Source: Talaromyces rugulosus (lineage: Eukaryota > Ascomycota > Eurotiomycetes > Eurotiales > Trichocomaceae). From it: a stretch of 64,000 nucleotides of DNA. The notes under the pieces are model-generated. The model had not been told where the DNA came from and ran no database searches. It worked only from the letters and a program-made list of their open reading frames with translations. Location: positions 4,658,001 through 4,722,000 of the forward strand of contig NC_049564.1 of the NCBI RefSeq assembly GCF_013368755.1. Direction: 5' to 3'. The stretch's first letter is position 1; each line of letters opens with the position of its first letter. The position numbers were made by a program, and so were the translations under genes. Positions 11,989-21,876 of this stretch are shown piece by piece.

Positions 11989-12903
11989 TTAGGAAGTCGA
12001 TAGTCCCTGGGGAGCTAGAATCTTTTCCCGCGCAAACTTGTTGGCTTCCTTGCTACCTCGTTCCAGGGAGATCGCGCCTACAATGGAGAACAGAGTGTGG
12101 GCAAGGACGACATCAGCGCCGGAGGCATAGAGGTCATTGGGCTATTATTGAGTGTTAGCAGTGGAATTGGAACCATACAAAGACAGGATAAAGAGAAGCG
12201 TACGTTCAGCGGCTGCCATCTGAGAACTTTGATCAGCTCGTACTTCTCCGCCAGTCGGACGAGATTGTGTTTGTTCGTGACCCATCCACGAGAATTGTAT
12301 GAGAGGTTATCGAGTCCCTCCAAAGCCGGGTGCTTAAAAGCTTCTCGCTGGTTTGACGGGTCGAGCGGAGGAACTGGGTGTTTGAAGGCCCCGGGGTTCT
12401 GGACCAGACTGAGTGACGCCTGGAGTTGGACTATGCATTTACCTAAAAAGAGAAACCGCAGTCAGAATAATAAAATTCCCATTTTCAACAAGCGAAGAAG
12501 AAAAAGTCATACCCAGAAATCCGAGGCGATCATTGAAACCGCGTCGGCCTTGATCAAAGCTCTTGTGCGTGACAGCAAGCCACTTGAGTTTGTCTGACAG
12601 AACCTTGTCTCCTTCGGGCCCCAACAATCCGATGTAGAATTTATCCAGGACCTCTTGGCTTTCATTGACCGGATAATTGGGGCGCTTGCTGTCGAAGTGA
12701 AGACTGAACGGCGCCTTTGTGCCGGGGGGAGTGTACAGCCATCGCGGCTTTTCTGTTTGGTCACCCTGCTGGGCCTCCTCGGAGTAGCATGGCGTGCTGC
12801 ACGACAGCGCTCGTCGAGAAGTCGACAGGGAAGTAGCTCGAAGCGAAGACCTGGCTGGCCGGGCCAGCGCTCGCAATGACCGACAGGGCATTTGGGATGC
12901 CAT
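11989..12903 (-). CDS. mrpl15: Mitochondrial large ribosomal subunit protein mL57 (MRPL15)
   Basis: A structural protein of the fungal mitochondrial large ribosomal subunit with an inactive RNase III-like fold. The start MASQMPCRSLRALARPARSS at 12903 opens a basic, serine-rich presequence (SSLRATSLSTSRRALS) typical of matrix import. The mature part has KLKWLAVTHKSFDQGRRGFNDRLGFLG, an RNase III-like signature in which the catalytic acidic residues are not kept in the usual form. It is followed by the second exon (QLQASLSLVQNPG...) and a final exon with DVVLAHTLFSIVGAISLERGS. It ends ILAPQGLSTS. At least two introns (about 12442-12500 and 12135-12200) are needed. The next gene upstream on the same strand is sdhC, also mitochondrial. 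The family assignment is strong. Confidence 0.9.
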
Positions 12904-14798
12904 GGTGCAGAAGAAAAAAAAGAAGTCCAACTGAATGGTTGTGGTGATTTTGCGGAAAGATTGCGGCGCTCCGTTCATCTCGACGAGAGATTTCCCGCAT
13001 CTGCGCTAGTCCGTTTCGGGTACAATGTGATGTGAGAACTATAGCTCAGCACGCATATTGGATTCTCAAGGAATATATCAATGAAAAGGGAGGGAGCGTA
13101 AGCTTAATGTTTTTATTTGTATTTTACTACAAATATTTTGCCATTGGACAATATCAAGCAATTCTGAACACATGTCATCCAGAAAAAGAAGAGTTTACTT
13201 CCCAAACAAGGAAGCAATCAAACACAAGGCATTATACAAGTATTTGGAATAAATTCTGTTCAAGAAAATAGCCGCATGTCAATTAATATTTTATTGTTCA
13301 ATCTAGAACACATCCTAACTATTTTTTGTTATGTCCCCGTCGACCGATCGTATAAAAACGGCTTCCCTCATAGCCAGTTACACGAGACTCATGTTGTTCA
13401 AACATCGTAAGACGAAATTTAGCTCCTATTAAACGTGTAGCTAATTTTGAGGCATATCTTACGCATACGGAAAGGGGTGCGGAAATTTGGAAACCTCAGA
13501 TAATTGCATGTATAATCTCGGGACAGTTGAGTTATCCATACATGGTCCATTCAATATTAATAAACGCAGAAATAGGCATGCCGGGATGAAAAAGAGACCC
13601 AGTTGAACTTTATATATAAGAGTGCCCTGGGACTACATAGTATATAGTACACAGCACACATGCCGTATGTGTCTGCCGGAAACACGTGGAAAATGGCCAT
13701 CCGGGATTCCATGGATGCTTGGCGTGTGACGATACACAAGAGCATGTTTCCTGCACATGTGGAAGGCGGAAGTTGTACTCTTCTTGACCCCACCAAAAAC
13801 TTTGGTTGACTTGTTTTTTGTAGCATCTGTCGTTTTCCGTTGGTGGGGATAAGTTTTCTCTACAAGGAGCTCGGTAATACATGCAAGAGGAATCTGATCC
13901 GATTGGACCGAAAGAACAATCCTGAGCGGGGTGGAATAAAACCCATTGTCAAACAAGAGAGCACAAAAGCATGGAAGTACATTTTTGGAAGTGGTACATA
14001 CGCATCCGTTCATTGTTTTTTCTACGCAATTCTACTTCCTTTGGAGCGGTGTGGCGTCGCCAAGTACGGGGGTTTGCAGCACGAGACGTTTGATTTGTTT
14101 TTATGTTAAGTTGACATTGATATTCCACTTGGAGTTTTTAAAAAAGAAAGAAAAAAGAACATTTCTTCATGTATCTTCCCTTGCTTTTTGTGGGTATGCG
14201 TTGCCATAGAAGTTTCTCAGAGAGCAGGAAAGCAACCCAGTGAAATAATTATAAAGAGTTCTTCTGTTATCCTCTTGAACTAGTGTCAACTGGTGTCTGA
14301 ACAAAAGGAAAAACATAAAATATAAATATCTAAGCTATAAAGCTTGTGCAGAAGCAGTAATTTATTCCCTCTACAAGTCCACTGCCGTATGTACAACCAT
14401 AATCCATTACAGAAACCGTTCTTCAAATGAAAACTCTGGATTACACGTGAAACATCCAGGCCCTAGAAGTTTCTTTTATTTATTTTTCTCCTTTTTTTTT
14501 CCTGCTTCCGTGCATGTGTGTATGTGTGTGGCACGGACATACGGGTGTTATCCGTCGGATGTTATCAATTGATAGTACATGTCTGGTAACAGATGTCGAA
14601 TAAGAAAATTCGATCCCCTGGTATAAAAAGGGCTGTTGATCACATTCACAATCAATTACTTGTACCTCCCAAATATCCGGTTATCACAAAGAACCAGCTG
14701 CAACGATATCAACCTTGAATCTGGGATACTGAAGAAAGAAAAGACCATCTCAACGCAAAACGTGACCTCCCATTTGTATTCCGATTCCTATCACAGCA
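12904..14798. other. Long AT-rich intergenic region
   Basis: No established gene family is visible. TATA-like boxes occur at about 13348 and 13611 on the plus strand. The second is followed by a 49-codon open frame (13660-13809, starting MPYVSAGNTW), which is too short and featureless to call. The right end holds the promoter of the small proline-rich frame at 14799: CCCCT (stress-element-like) at 14615-14619 and TATAAAA at 14622-14628. Confidence 0.4.
14622..14628 (+). promoter_or_regulatory. TATA box of the candidate small-protein gene
   Basis: A clear TATAAAA sits about 170 nt before the ATG at 14799. There is no ATG between the box and that start, so 14799 would be the first start codon of a transcript beginning about 30 nt downstream of the box. 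A CCCCT stress-response-like pentamer lies immediately upstream at 14615-14619. Confidence 0.5.
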
Positions 14799-14954
14799 AT
14801 GGCAACCAACTGGTCTCATCCCAGTCCATACGAGTCTACTTCCTCTACACCAGAAGAAAATGCAGCTCCTCGCTCCGTGGACGAACCGCCGTCGCCACCA
14901 CCGTTCCCACCGGATCCTCCACCAAGCCCTGCTCGGAAGCTGGATTTGTATTAA
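14799..14954 (+). CDS. Candidate 51-residue proline-rich small protein
   Basis: A short single-exon frame begins MATNWSHPSPYESTSSTPEE and ends SPARKLDLY. It has a central run rich in proline (DEPPSPPPFPPDPPPSP) and several serines and acidic residues, so it is likely unstructured. The start context is good (G at -3, G at +4). It is the first ATG downstream of a strong TATA box at 14622. I recognise no family. A longer overlapping frame in another phase (14636-15100) opens only a few bases after the TATA box and is less credible. Proline-rich small proteins of this type are often stress- or conidiation-induced in fungi, but that is inference only. Confidence 0.45.
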   Translation: MATNWSHPSPYESTSSTPEENAAPRSVDEPPSPPPFPPDPPPSPARKLDLY

Positions 14955-15381
14955 TGGGTAGACATTTTATTTTTCACTTGCCGGGTATGAGTATGCTGCA
15001 GTTTGTCCCTGGAAATAAGACGTGTGCTAATGAAAAAGGAAGAGCTCTATATTGGTTAATACTGGATCGCGCTTTTCGAATAGTGATGGGTTATGTCTAA
15101 TTTCCGTGTTGTTTTTGTTTCGGTATCATAGAATGTTTCAATATTTTGTGCCGTGAATTGCCCATGTCAAAATAATATGATTGTTTCTTTACCGCGGTAT
15201 TGTTTTATTCATCAGTTTTATTTTAAGCAGAATCTCGTCTGACAGAAATCCAAAAAAAAAAAAAATGAAAGAAAGAAACCGCAGTTGTAACTTCACCCTC
15301 ATATTGCTATATTTGGTGTCTCACATAGAATAACAATTCTGTTTATATAACACAAGGAAAACCAATTCAAGGAAAGACATT
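14955..15381. other. Intergenic region between convergent genes
   Basis: AT-rich stretch with an A-run near 15253-15265. It probably carries the 3' ends of the small plus-strand gene and of sdhC on the minus strand. Nothing else is recognised. Confidence 0.5.
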
Positions 15382-16146
15382 TTACAAAAGCGCGAGCGCA
15401 AGAGCAGCAGCAGTGCTAAGTCCCACCACAGTCCATCCCGTCCGGATGACCTGCTGGTTCGTAAGCTGCTTTCCGAAATCCCAAGTCAAATGCCGAATGC
15501 CGTTCAAGCTGTGGAACGTAACGGGCATGGCCAGGCCGAATTTGATAAGGACCTTGGCCAGCAATGGCAGAGCACCAAACGCAGCCGCGACCGATGCGGA
15601 TTCAAGGTGCCAGCCGATGACGGGGGCAATCAGGTAAGCGGATGCGTAGACGTAGAGAGCGCCAGAGGCGAGCGAGCCGGTAATACGGTGCAGAGCACTG
15701 GCGTACCAGGTGATCTGGGGGCGGTAGATGGACAGGTGAGGGGCGACGGGCCGGTTCAGACGCTGCTGAGGAAGGATCTTGGTAGGGTCGACTGTGTTGG
15801 TGGTGGTGGTGGATGAAGTTGGTCTAACAAGTTAGCCGGGGTTGAATTGCCAACTGTGCGCATTAATTCGGATGACGTCGGCGCATAGATTGCTTTGCTT
15901 CGTTGCTAGCCGGAATGTTTTTCAAAGAATCGAGCATACCTAATCTGCATGTATCTGCCTGTCGCAATGGCGGCCGGAGAAGCGAACTTGGCCATCGACG
16001 ACGTCAAAGCCGAGGGAGATGCCACTGCGTATTGCGCGTTAGTTGGTTGGAATTGCGGCCCATGTGACAGGGAATCATGGCCGGAAAATGACAGATGAAA
16101 ACGTACATCGCCGCAGCGACTGCTGCGCAACCTTTTGCGAATTCAT
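15382..16146 (-). CDS. sdhC: Succinate dehydrogenase cytochrome b subunit (SdhC/Sdh3)
   Basis: The membrane-anchor subunit of mitochondrial complex II, which carries haem b and contributes to the ubiquinone site. Exon 1 encodes MNSQKVAQQSLRR and splices (donor GTACGT) to LASPSALTSSMAKFASPAAI; a third exon carries the rest. The mature part includes QRLNRPVAPHLSIYRPQITW and SALHRITGS, the family signature in which the Ser/Arg of HRxTG contact quinone. It continues with TFHSLNGIRHLTWDFGK, which includes the haem-ligand type histidine HxxNGIRHLxWD. It ends ALALALL after the third membrane helix. The basic, hydroxylated N-terminus is a mitochondrial presequence. Its promoter has a site matching the CBC:HapX consensus (16270-16289), and the hapX gene lies just upstream. 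The identification is strong. Confidence 0.95.
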
Positions 16147-16966
16147 GCTGGGCACCTCGAGCAAGTAATCGTCAACAACGTCCAGGAAGAGTGCTTTGGG
16201 GGGAGAGAAAAGGCATCACGGGGAACCTCGGGGCGATTTCCCGCATACCCAGCGCTTATGTCATCCCGGCCAATCAGAGAAGACCAATTACTGAGGGCCC
16301 GGGATGACGTTGTTCCAGGCCGGCTTGTTTATCTCCCGCTTCTGAGTTTTTTCTTTCTTTCTTTCTTTCTTCTTCTCTTTCTTCTCTCATGGGCCTCAAA
16401 CTGCACAACCTTGACTATCTGCATGAATGGTTGTGGATCAGCCCGTCTCACTGGCTCGGCATTCTGTCGTGGTCGCAGAGGCGATTCGCAGGTCCTGAGA
16501 GGGATTACCCGTCGTTAATCGCCCATTCTTTTCTTTCCATGAAATTGACGGGTTTCATATCAGGGATACATCACAATTAGCAATTACAATTACGCTTCAA
16601 CGCCGTACATGTAGCTCTTGGGAGCATATTAATAGTAATAACACTGGTATCATTATGGGGAGATTTTGAGCTTTGTAACAAATTATTTACATTGTGATGC
16701 GTCATCTAGTCAGATGTGCGTGAGGATTTTTTGTCCTCTTTGACTTGACAATGGAGTACCCCGTGGAGTTTCTCAGCCCTCAAGACGAGATAATTGGACT
16801 CGGCTGGTATTAGCCTATGGTCTTCAAAGACCAATCTTCGGCCAGTGCCAGTACCTGGCGAGTGAGCATTCGTTGATGTTCACCCATAGTCCTAAGTCGT
16901 AACTCGTATCAAGAGCGCCTCGTGCGACGATATGGGCGATATAACCGTGATCTAACGATGGCACTA
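16147..16966. other. Intergenic region: sdhC promoter to hapX 3' end
   Basis: This holds the sdhC promoter with a CCAAT box, a TTTC microsatellite and pyrimidine tract at about 16346-16388 on the plus strand, and a 63-codon frame at 16389-16580 that is treated as a finding. The remainder up to 16966 is the hapX downstream region without recognisable features. Confidence 0.5.
16270..16289 (+). promoter_or_regulatory. Candidate CCAAT-complex:HapX binding site
   Basis: CCAAT at 16270-16274 is followed after exactly 12 nt by ATT at 16287-16289. This matches the published Aspergillus CBC:HapX composite consensus CSAAT-N12-RWT. It lies about 125 bp upstream of the sdhC start codon. HapX is known to repress iron-consuming functions such as respiration during iron starvation. 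Confidence 0.55.
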
Positions 16967-18391
16967 TCACTTCGATGCAAACCTCCTGTCAAAGTATCGT
17001 AGAACGCCCATGACACTGGCAGCTTCGACCTCCAAAGCAGGCCTACTGGAAATACCAGGGCTCATTGCATCACCCAGAGAAGGCTCGCATGGCTTTGGCA
17101 AAGTATGCAGTTTTGGCAGCCAGCTGCCCAATTCATCACTCGCTTGGGAGAATTTTGGGTGGCGCGAAAGGGTGGTGAATGCATCGGCACATGTCAGGGT
17201 CAGAGGGCTTGCATCTCGTGGAGCGACGACACGAGACGGTGCCCGAGACTGACAGCAACCACCGTCGGCCCCTTTGCCACCACAGCATCCGGTGAGCCCT
17301 TCTGCGGCCCGGGAGGCAGCCAGAGTCTTGCAAAACAGGGTGCTGCGAGGGTCGGATTGACACTGAGCACAGGTACCAGGCCCGTTGGCACAAGGATTTG
17401 TAGCCTGGTTCAGCGGCGGCAATGTCACCTCTCGCACGTCACCGTCTGATGGAGGCGGTGTGAATGCGGAATATTTTTGCATTGGAGCGAGACGGTTCTG
17501 CACCAGGTTTTCCTGTCTGGACTGATCCGCCATCTCTGCGCAGAGGCAAACAGTGCCATCTCCACAGAACCCACAACGCTCTGCCGGAGGCGTAGATGTT
17601 GTTCTGGAATCAACAACGACCGAAGTACGTGCGGTGGAAAAGCGAGTTGTGAAATCGATTTCCATTGCATCCGGATCATGTTTGACGGCAGGCTCTTGGC
17701 TATGGTTCGATGCGGGTTTGTCGATCAGGTTAGAAATCTGAATGACGTCTTCAATGCATTGGCAATGGGCCGTCGAACAATTATCGCAGCCTGTTGACAC
17801 ATTTTCTTGTTGACCGTCGCCAGCAGAGCGATCACCTTGCTCATTTTCTGCAGTGCCTCGTTGACGAGTCTGCGATCTGTTGTTCTTCCTACGAATGTTG
17901 ATAGGCACTGTGTCTGGAGTCGACGTAGCACGTTTCTGAAGTGCCTCTTTTTCACTTCTCTCTCGAGCGACTTCACGCTCCAAGGAGTGACAACGCTTCT
18001 TCCACCACGAGACTTCGGTTTGGCATTGTTCCAGGTCTCCGGAAAGGGTAGTGACTTGGTTTTTGAGCTCCAACTCACGAGAATCATATTCGTCTTCGAT
18101 TTGTTTAAGTTGGTCTTCGAGTTCACCGACTCGGGCAGCGCGTCTTTCTCGAAAAGCACGTTGCGCGGCGCGATTCTGGGCTTTTCTTTTGGTTGGCGGA
18201 GTGTCTGTTGCTGGCTTTCGACCGGGTTTTGGTCGTGGTGGGATAACCCATTCCCTGGTGGTCACAGAGCCACCCAGTCCGGGAGTCGGCGACATGGCCA
18301 CCGACGGAGACGCTTGCATGGCGGGAGCCAAGGATGGGACGAGCACGCTGGGCGAAGCAGCAGATGACGCAGGCGATATAACAGACGACAT
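16967..18391 (-). CDS. hapX: HapX bZIP iron-response regulator
   Basis: HapX is the bZIP subunit that joins the CCAAT-binding complex. It represses iron-consuming pathways when iron is scarce and helps activate iron uptake and detoxification. The 474-residue frame has no intron. The CBC-contacting Hap4-like segment EWVIPPRPKPGRKP is at residues 47-60. The basic region KRKAQNRAAQRAFRERRA is at 68-85, followed by a leucine-zipper coiled coil to about 150. Four cysteine-rich regions follow, which are thought to sense iron-sulphur clusters: CDNCSTAHCQC (202-212), CGFCGDGTVCLC (273-284), CAQCQSDPRSTLFC (341-354) and CCGGKGADGGCC (369-380). The C-terminus EVEAASVMGVLRYFDRRFASK is also typical. Upstream GATA-type sites fit repression by SreA. 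The identification is very strong. Confidence 0.97.
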   Translation of the reverse strand: MSSVISPASSAASPSVLVPSLAPAMQASPSVAMSPTPGLGGSVTTREWVIPPRPKPGRKPATDTPPTKRKAQNRAAQRAFRERRAARVGELEDQLKQIEDEYDSRELELKNQVTTLSGDLEQCQTEVSWWKKRCHSLEREVARERSEKEALQKRATSTPDTVPINIRRKNNRSQTRQRGTAENEQGDRSAGDGQQENVSTGCDNCSTAHCQCIEDVIQISNLIDKPASNHSQEPAVKHDPDAMEIDFTTRFSTARTSVVVDSRTTSTPPAERCGFCGDGTVCLCAEMADQSRQENLVQNRLAPMQKYSAFTPPPSDGDVREVTLPPLNQATNPCANGPGTCAQCQSDPRSTLFCKTLAASRAAEGLTGCCGGKGADGGCCQSRAPSRVVAPRDASPLTLTCADAFTTLSRHPKFSQASDELGSWLPKLHTLPKPCEPSLGDAMSPGISSRPALEVEAASVMGVLRYFDRRFASK

Positions 18392-19503
18392 GGTGTTTTT
18401 TTAACTACTCCGTGCCGCCTGAGGCGATGGGTGGGTGTTTTGGAGGTTGGATGGCGGTGTCCAGTCACACTCGCAGTAGCCTCGGAAAAATCTCGCACTA
18501 GGCGCGCTGACGAACCGGAAGACCGGAAGAACTCTCCTGCAGCAGATCAATCAAAGACAGTCGATGCGATTGGCGCCGATTCTCTCCTGTCAGACAAAAG
18601 ATACAACGCAGCAATCGAGAGAGTAGTGGCTGCACGCAGTCTACAGGATGGCTGAGAAGAGTGACCGGGGGGAGAAGGAGAAGTTGACGGGAAGAGGGGA
18701 ATTTGATCTGATTAGATTATCTCTGTGGGCTCCACCCGCACGTGACCGGCGCCGATGTCGCTTCGTGCAGCGCGTCGTACGATCCCGGCTTATCTGATCG
18801 CGCTGCGGGCTCTGATTCGCTTTCGTCGGCTGTCCGGTCTCCACATCCCCGTGACTAGAGACGCCTTTCATCATCGCAGCAATGCTAGTACTCTTGTAGT
18901 AAGGCACAACTCCATCTGTTCGCTCTCAGCACAGCCGAAAGTCGGCAGCAAACCTGCACCAGCAGTCTCGGCCTATCAGTTTCCGTTGAGAGCGCAGATC
19001 CAACAATTTCATTCGTCCAATGGCCATTTTTGTGGTGTTAATTCATCGACAGAACCAGACCGTACTAAGCATGTCGGTGACAGGGATCCCATATCCGACT
19101 TGTTCACCTGGGATTGAGCGATTGCTACCAGCGACGTTGCTTTCTGTGTGATTAATGATGGCCGACATCCTGTCTCAATTATGTATATTTCAAAGGAGGT
19201 CGCCGACGTCTATGATTATGATCTGATATAGAGCCCATTGGCCGGCTCTAACGCTGTTTTTCGCTGTTATAAGTGCTATTAGACACTCGCAATAGCACTA
19301 GTCTGGGTTTATGCTTCTAGCTGAATATGGCAATAACTTGTCTACGCTTGTCACTAGTGAAAAGAGTGAAGAAAAAGAAAGTGTTCGGTACAACTACGCG
19401 GGATGCTTCATGCCTGTATAGCATAATAAATATGAAAGACACCTCGTAGACGCCTGTAAATGGTATTGTACAATTACAACAAAAGAAATAATACAAGACT
19501 GTC
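18392..19503. other. hapX promoter region and bL19m downstream region
   Basis: No convincing gene is visible. A 120-codon plus-strand frame at 18755-19117 has no recognisable domain and overlaps the hapX upstream region. The stretch holds two GATA sites at 18717-18722 and 18790-18798. Confidence 0.5.
18790..18798 (-). promoter_or_regulatory. Candidate SreA (GATA) site upstream of hapX
   Basis: On the minus strand, the coding strand of hapX, this reads ATCAGATAA. That is an exact match to the ATCWGATAA element of the Aspergillus GATA repressor SreA. It is about 400 bp upstream of the hapX start. A second GATAA lies at 18717-18722. SreA is known to repress hapX when iron is sufficient. Confidence 0.6.
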
Positions 19504-20339
19504 TTATGATCGACCAGACATGGCGGACTTTTTGCGCAGGTAGTTGTTGACAATACCTTCGACGGTGCCAATATCGTGCTTGGGTTGCCTAAATGCCATA
19601 AACCAATGATTAGTACTGATTCAAATGAAAAAAGAGAAACAGAGAAAAAGATCCAAACATACCGCATGTAGTAGATACGTGCTCTCCTCTTCCTCTTCTC
19701 GGTTCTCTGGACAATCTCCACGCCCTCCACATTAGGACTGAACACCTTGATCGACATCTCCACGCCAACCCTGGTCAACTGGTTTCGCAGCAGGACCGAC
19801 GTGTCGATACCTCGAGACCGAATGCTCAGACAAATGCCGGAGAAGGGGTCGCCGCTCTTGAACGTCACGCGAATGATGTCGCCGGGCCTGACACTGCGCG
19901 TGCTCCGTCGGTAGTCGAAAAGAGCCCTGCGATCACCGGTCGGGTCGAGAACTGCCATCTGAGCCTCCGCCACTGCCTCAACGGGGGTGTTGCACGTCGA
20001 TGATATCGCTTTTGGCGATTCCACGATTTTCCATTTTTTTTTGGCTATTGTGCAAAGCGAGTCAGCGTCATCGGTCCCCCCAAAAACATATATAATCTCA
20101 ATGGAGTTTATCAACAGCAGTGGGATCAAATAAAAAAAAAGCTTACGTGGTTGCGGTCTCAGTCTTTCGGGGAGTTGTGACAGATATGAAGCTGGCAACT
20201 TCTCCGGCAGAGGTTGTGGCTTTGGCCGCGGTGTCCATTTCGTCGTCAGCGAGCGAGCGACAGGCTGCGTCAGGCTGAAAAAGCTGCTGCTCGACCTCAC
20301 GCTGGCCAGTGGCCGTAAAATTGGTAAATGCGCGGCCAT
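19504..20339 (-). CDS. img1: Mitochondrial ribosomal protein bL19m (IMG1/MRPL19)
   Basis: A large-subunit protein of the mitochondrial ribosome, homologous to bacterial L19. The first ATG in frame, at 20339, gives MAAHLPILRPLASVRSSSSF, a good matrix presequence; the frame extends upstream only through a TTG. Exon 1 ends at LRPQP with donor GTAAGC, and exon 2 begins PKKKWKIVESPKAI. The bL19 core follows: RSVRPGDIIRVTFKSGDPFSGICLSIRSRGIDTSVLLRN and GVEIVQRTEKRKRRARIYYMR. The last exon supplies QPKHDIGTVEGIVNNYLRKK and ends at 19504. It is divergently transcribed from the unknown mitochondrial protein at 20531, sharing only about 190 bp of promoter. The assignment is strong. Confidence 0.92.
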
Positions 20340-20530
20340 TGTCGCTGTGAGAGAGGTGGTTTGTTTCGCTGCTGCAGAGAGAAATGTTGCAGTCAAGCGG
20401 CAGGTTTGAGTAAGACGGAGGTTGAGGTGGTCCGAGCGCCTCAGAATTAGTTTGTCAACAGCACCCGAAAAACCTCTTTGAATGGCACTTTCAATCCCCC
20501 CCCATCAACCGCATAACTTTTCGTTTAAAA

Positions 20531-21616
20531 ATGGCTCACAATGGCGTTAGCAGGCTTCTCCGCCACAGGAGCTGTCTGCAACAGCCCTCGACTCTGTTCA
20601 GACAGATCAGAAATAAGTCGACATCTGCATCCACCGCCGGCGTACCGTCATTCGGCCCTGTCTCCACGCCGACGCTCGAAAAGCAATTGAACTATGTACG
20701 AGAACATCTCTTCGTGCCGATGTATATGACAGAGCATCAAAGACGATTGATGTTCCGGACGCGATACCGCGACAGACTGGTTGAAGAGCAGGTCAAGGTG
20801 ACGATCGGCGACGAGGAGTTTACTCTTTATCCCAGGATACGACAGGAGCTGCCCGACAGGGAAACCGTTTTCGCAACGATGGAGGAGATGAAGACGCCAA
20901 AGGACTGGGAGAACTTGATCCCTCTCTTGATCGGCTTGCGCAAGTCACACTTTGCCGTCCACCGCAATAGCTATGAGAAGTGGATTCGACTGGCTGGAAA
21001 ATCGGGGGCCACTGCTGTCATCCTCGAACTCGCAAAGCAAACAAGACGGACTGGTTTTACGCTGGCGGGCTACGGTGTCGGTCTCCAACTGGCGCTGTCG
21101 CTTTACCAGAGGGCCGAATCTGCCGGTTTCAAGGGCGACGTTGTGACCACTGCATTGCGCCAGGCCGAGCAGGCAGCCCATATCATGAACACCCCGGAAC
21201 ACACCAACAGCGACCCTCTTCTCGATCCGAAACGCCAGCCATGGTTTATTGGCACCTGTCTACAACTGAGCGCTGCTCAGGCGCTCGAGAATGGCGGGGA
21301 AGATGTCGACAAGAAAGTTGCATCGTATGCCCGGAAACTCATGGGAAATTGGCCACTTGTCAAGCTAGAAAGTGCGTCGGACAAATGGGGACACCGAGAC
21401 GAACTTTTGCAGGAAATTGTTCCCGTCCGGACTGGCCTGGCGACGGCTCTGCAAGTGGATTCTGTCTCTAGCGACAAAAACCTCAGAAAACAGATCCAAC
21501 AGCGCCTGAAGGTGCTCGACGATGTCATCTCTGAGCAAATGAGCCACCTTCCTCCTCAGTATCAGGAAAATCCAACAAGAGGTGCATCGTTCGTCAAAGC
21601 TACGCCGGTTCAGTGA
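20531..21616 (+). CDS. Conserved mitochondrial protein of unknown function
   Basis: A single-exon gene of 361 residues. The N-terminus MAHNGVSRLLRHRSCLQQPS, followed by RQIRNKSTSAST, is basic, serine-rich and lacks acidic residues, as expected of a mitochondrial matrix presequence. The rest is predicted soluble and mostly helical. It contains MYMTEHQRRLMFRTRYRDRL, a block GDEEFTLYPRIRQELPDRET, helical repeats around residues 120-260 (ALRQAEQAAHIM), and a C-terminal helix NLRKQIQQRLKVLDDVISEQ. I recognise no catalytic motif. Helical-repeat organelle proteins of this sort often bind RNA or the mitoribosome. The divergent arrangement with bL19m (about 190 bp between starts) fits a role in mitochondrial gene expression, but this is inference. 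Confidence 0.85.
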   Translation: MAHNGVSRLLRHRSCLQQPSTLFRQIRNKSTSASTAGVPSFGPVSTPTLEKQLNYVREHLFVPMYMTEHQRRLMFRTRYRDRLVEEQVKVTIGDEEFTLYPRIRQELPDRETVFATMEEMKTPKDWENLIPLLIGLRKSHFAVHRNSYEKWIRLAGKSGATAVILELAKQTRRTGFTLAGYGVGLQLALSLYQRAESAGFKGDVVTTALRQAEQAAHIMNTPEHTNSDPLLDPKRQPWFIGTCLQLSAAQALENGGEDVDKKVASYARKLMGNWPLVKLESASDKWGHRDELLQEIVPVRTGLATALQVDSVSSDKNLRKQIQQRLKVLDDVISEQMSHLPPQYQENPTRGASFVKATPVQ

Positions 21617-21876
21617 TTTTTCCCAGTTCCCACGAGCCATTTCCTTTTCTTTTTTTTCCCTTTACGATGTATCATATAATATAAAGCGGGCTTTTTGTGG
21701 CTTGACCTGGTCTACGAGCGATTATCATGTTGTGGAGTATTTCAAAAATGCCATTATAGTCAACCACATGTATTTTAGTTTCAAGAGAGAAAAAAACATT
21801 CAATTTTATAACAGGCTTTGTATAACATTTCACCATATTAATAAAACTATATTATTTCCACAAGGAGCGATTCCAT

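Noticed and set aside
13660..13809. A 49-codon frame about 50 nt after a TATA-like sequence
   Set aside because: The spacing leaves a very short leader and the peptide has no distinctive composition; it is kept only as a note.
14636..15100. A 154-codon plus-strand frame starting just after the TATA box
   Set aside because: It opens about 10 nt after the TATA box, before the likely mRNA start, and its sequence shows no domain. The 51-codon frame at 14799 fits the promoter better.
18755..19117. A 120-codon frame in the hapX upstream region
   Set aside because: No domain, no promoter signals in the right place, and it overlaps likely regulatory sites of hapX.
20340..20396. N-terminal extension of bL19m through a TTG codon
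   Set aside because: There is no ATG in the extension; the first ATG at 20339 already gives a good presequence.
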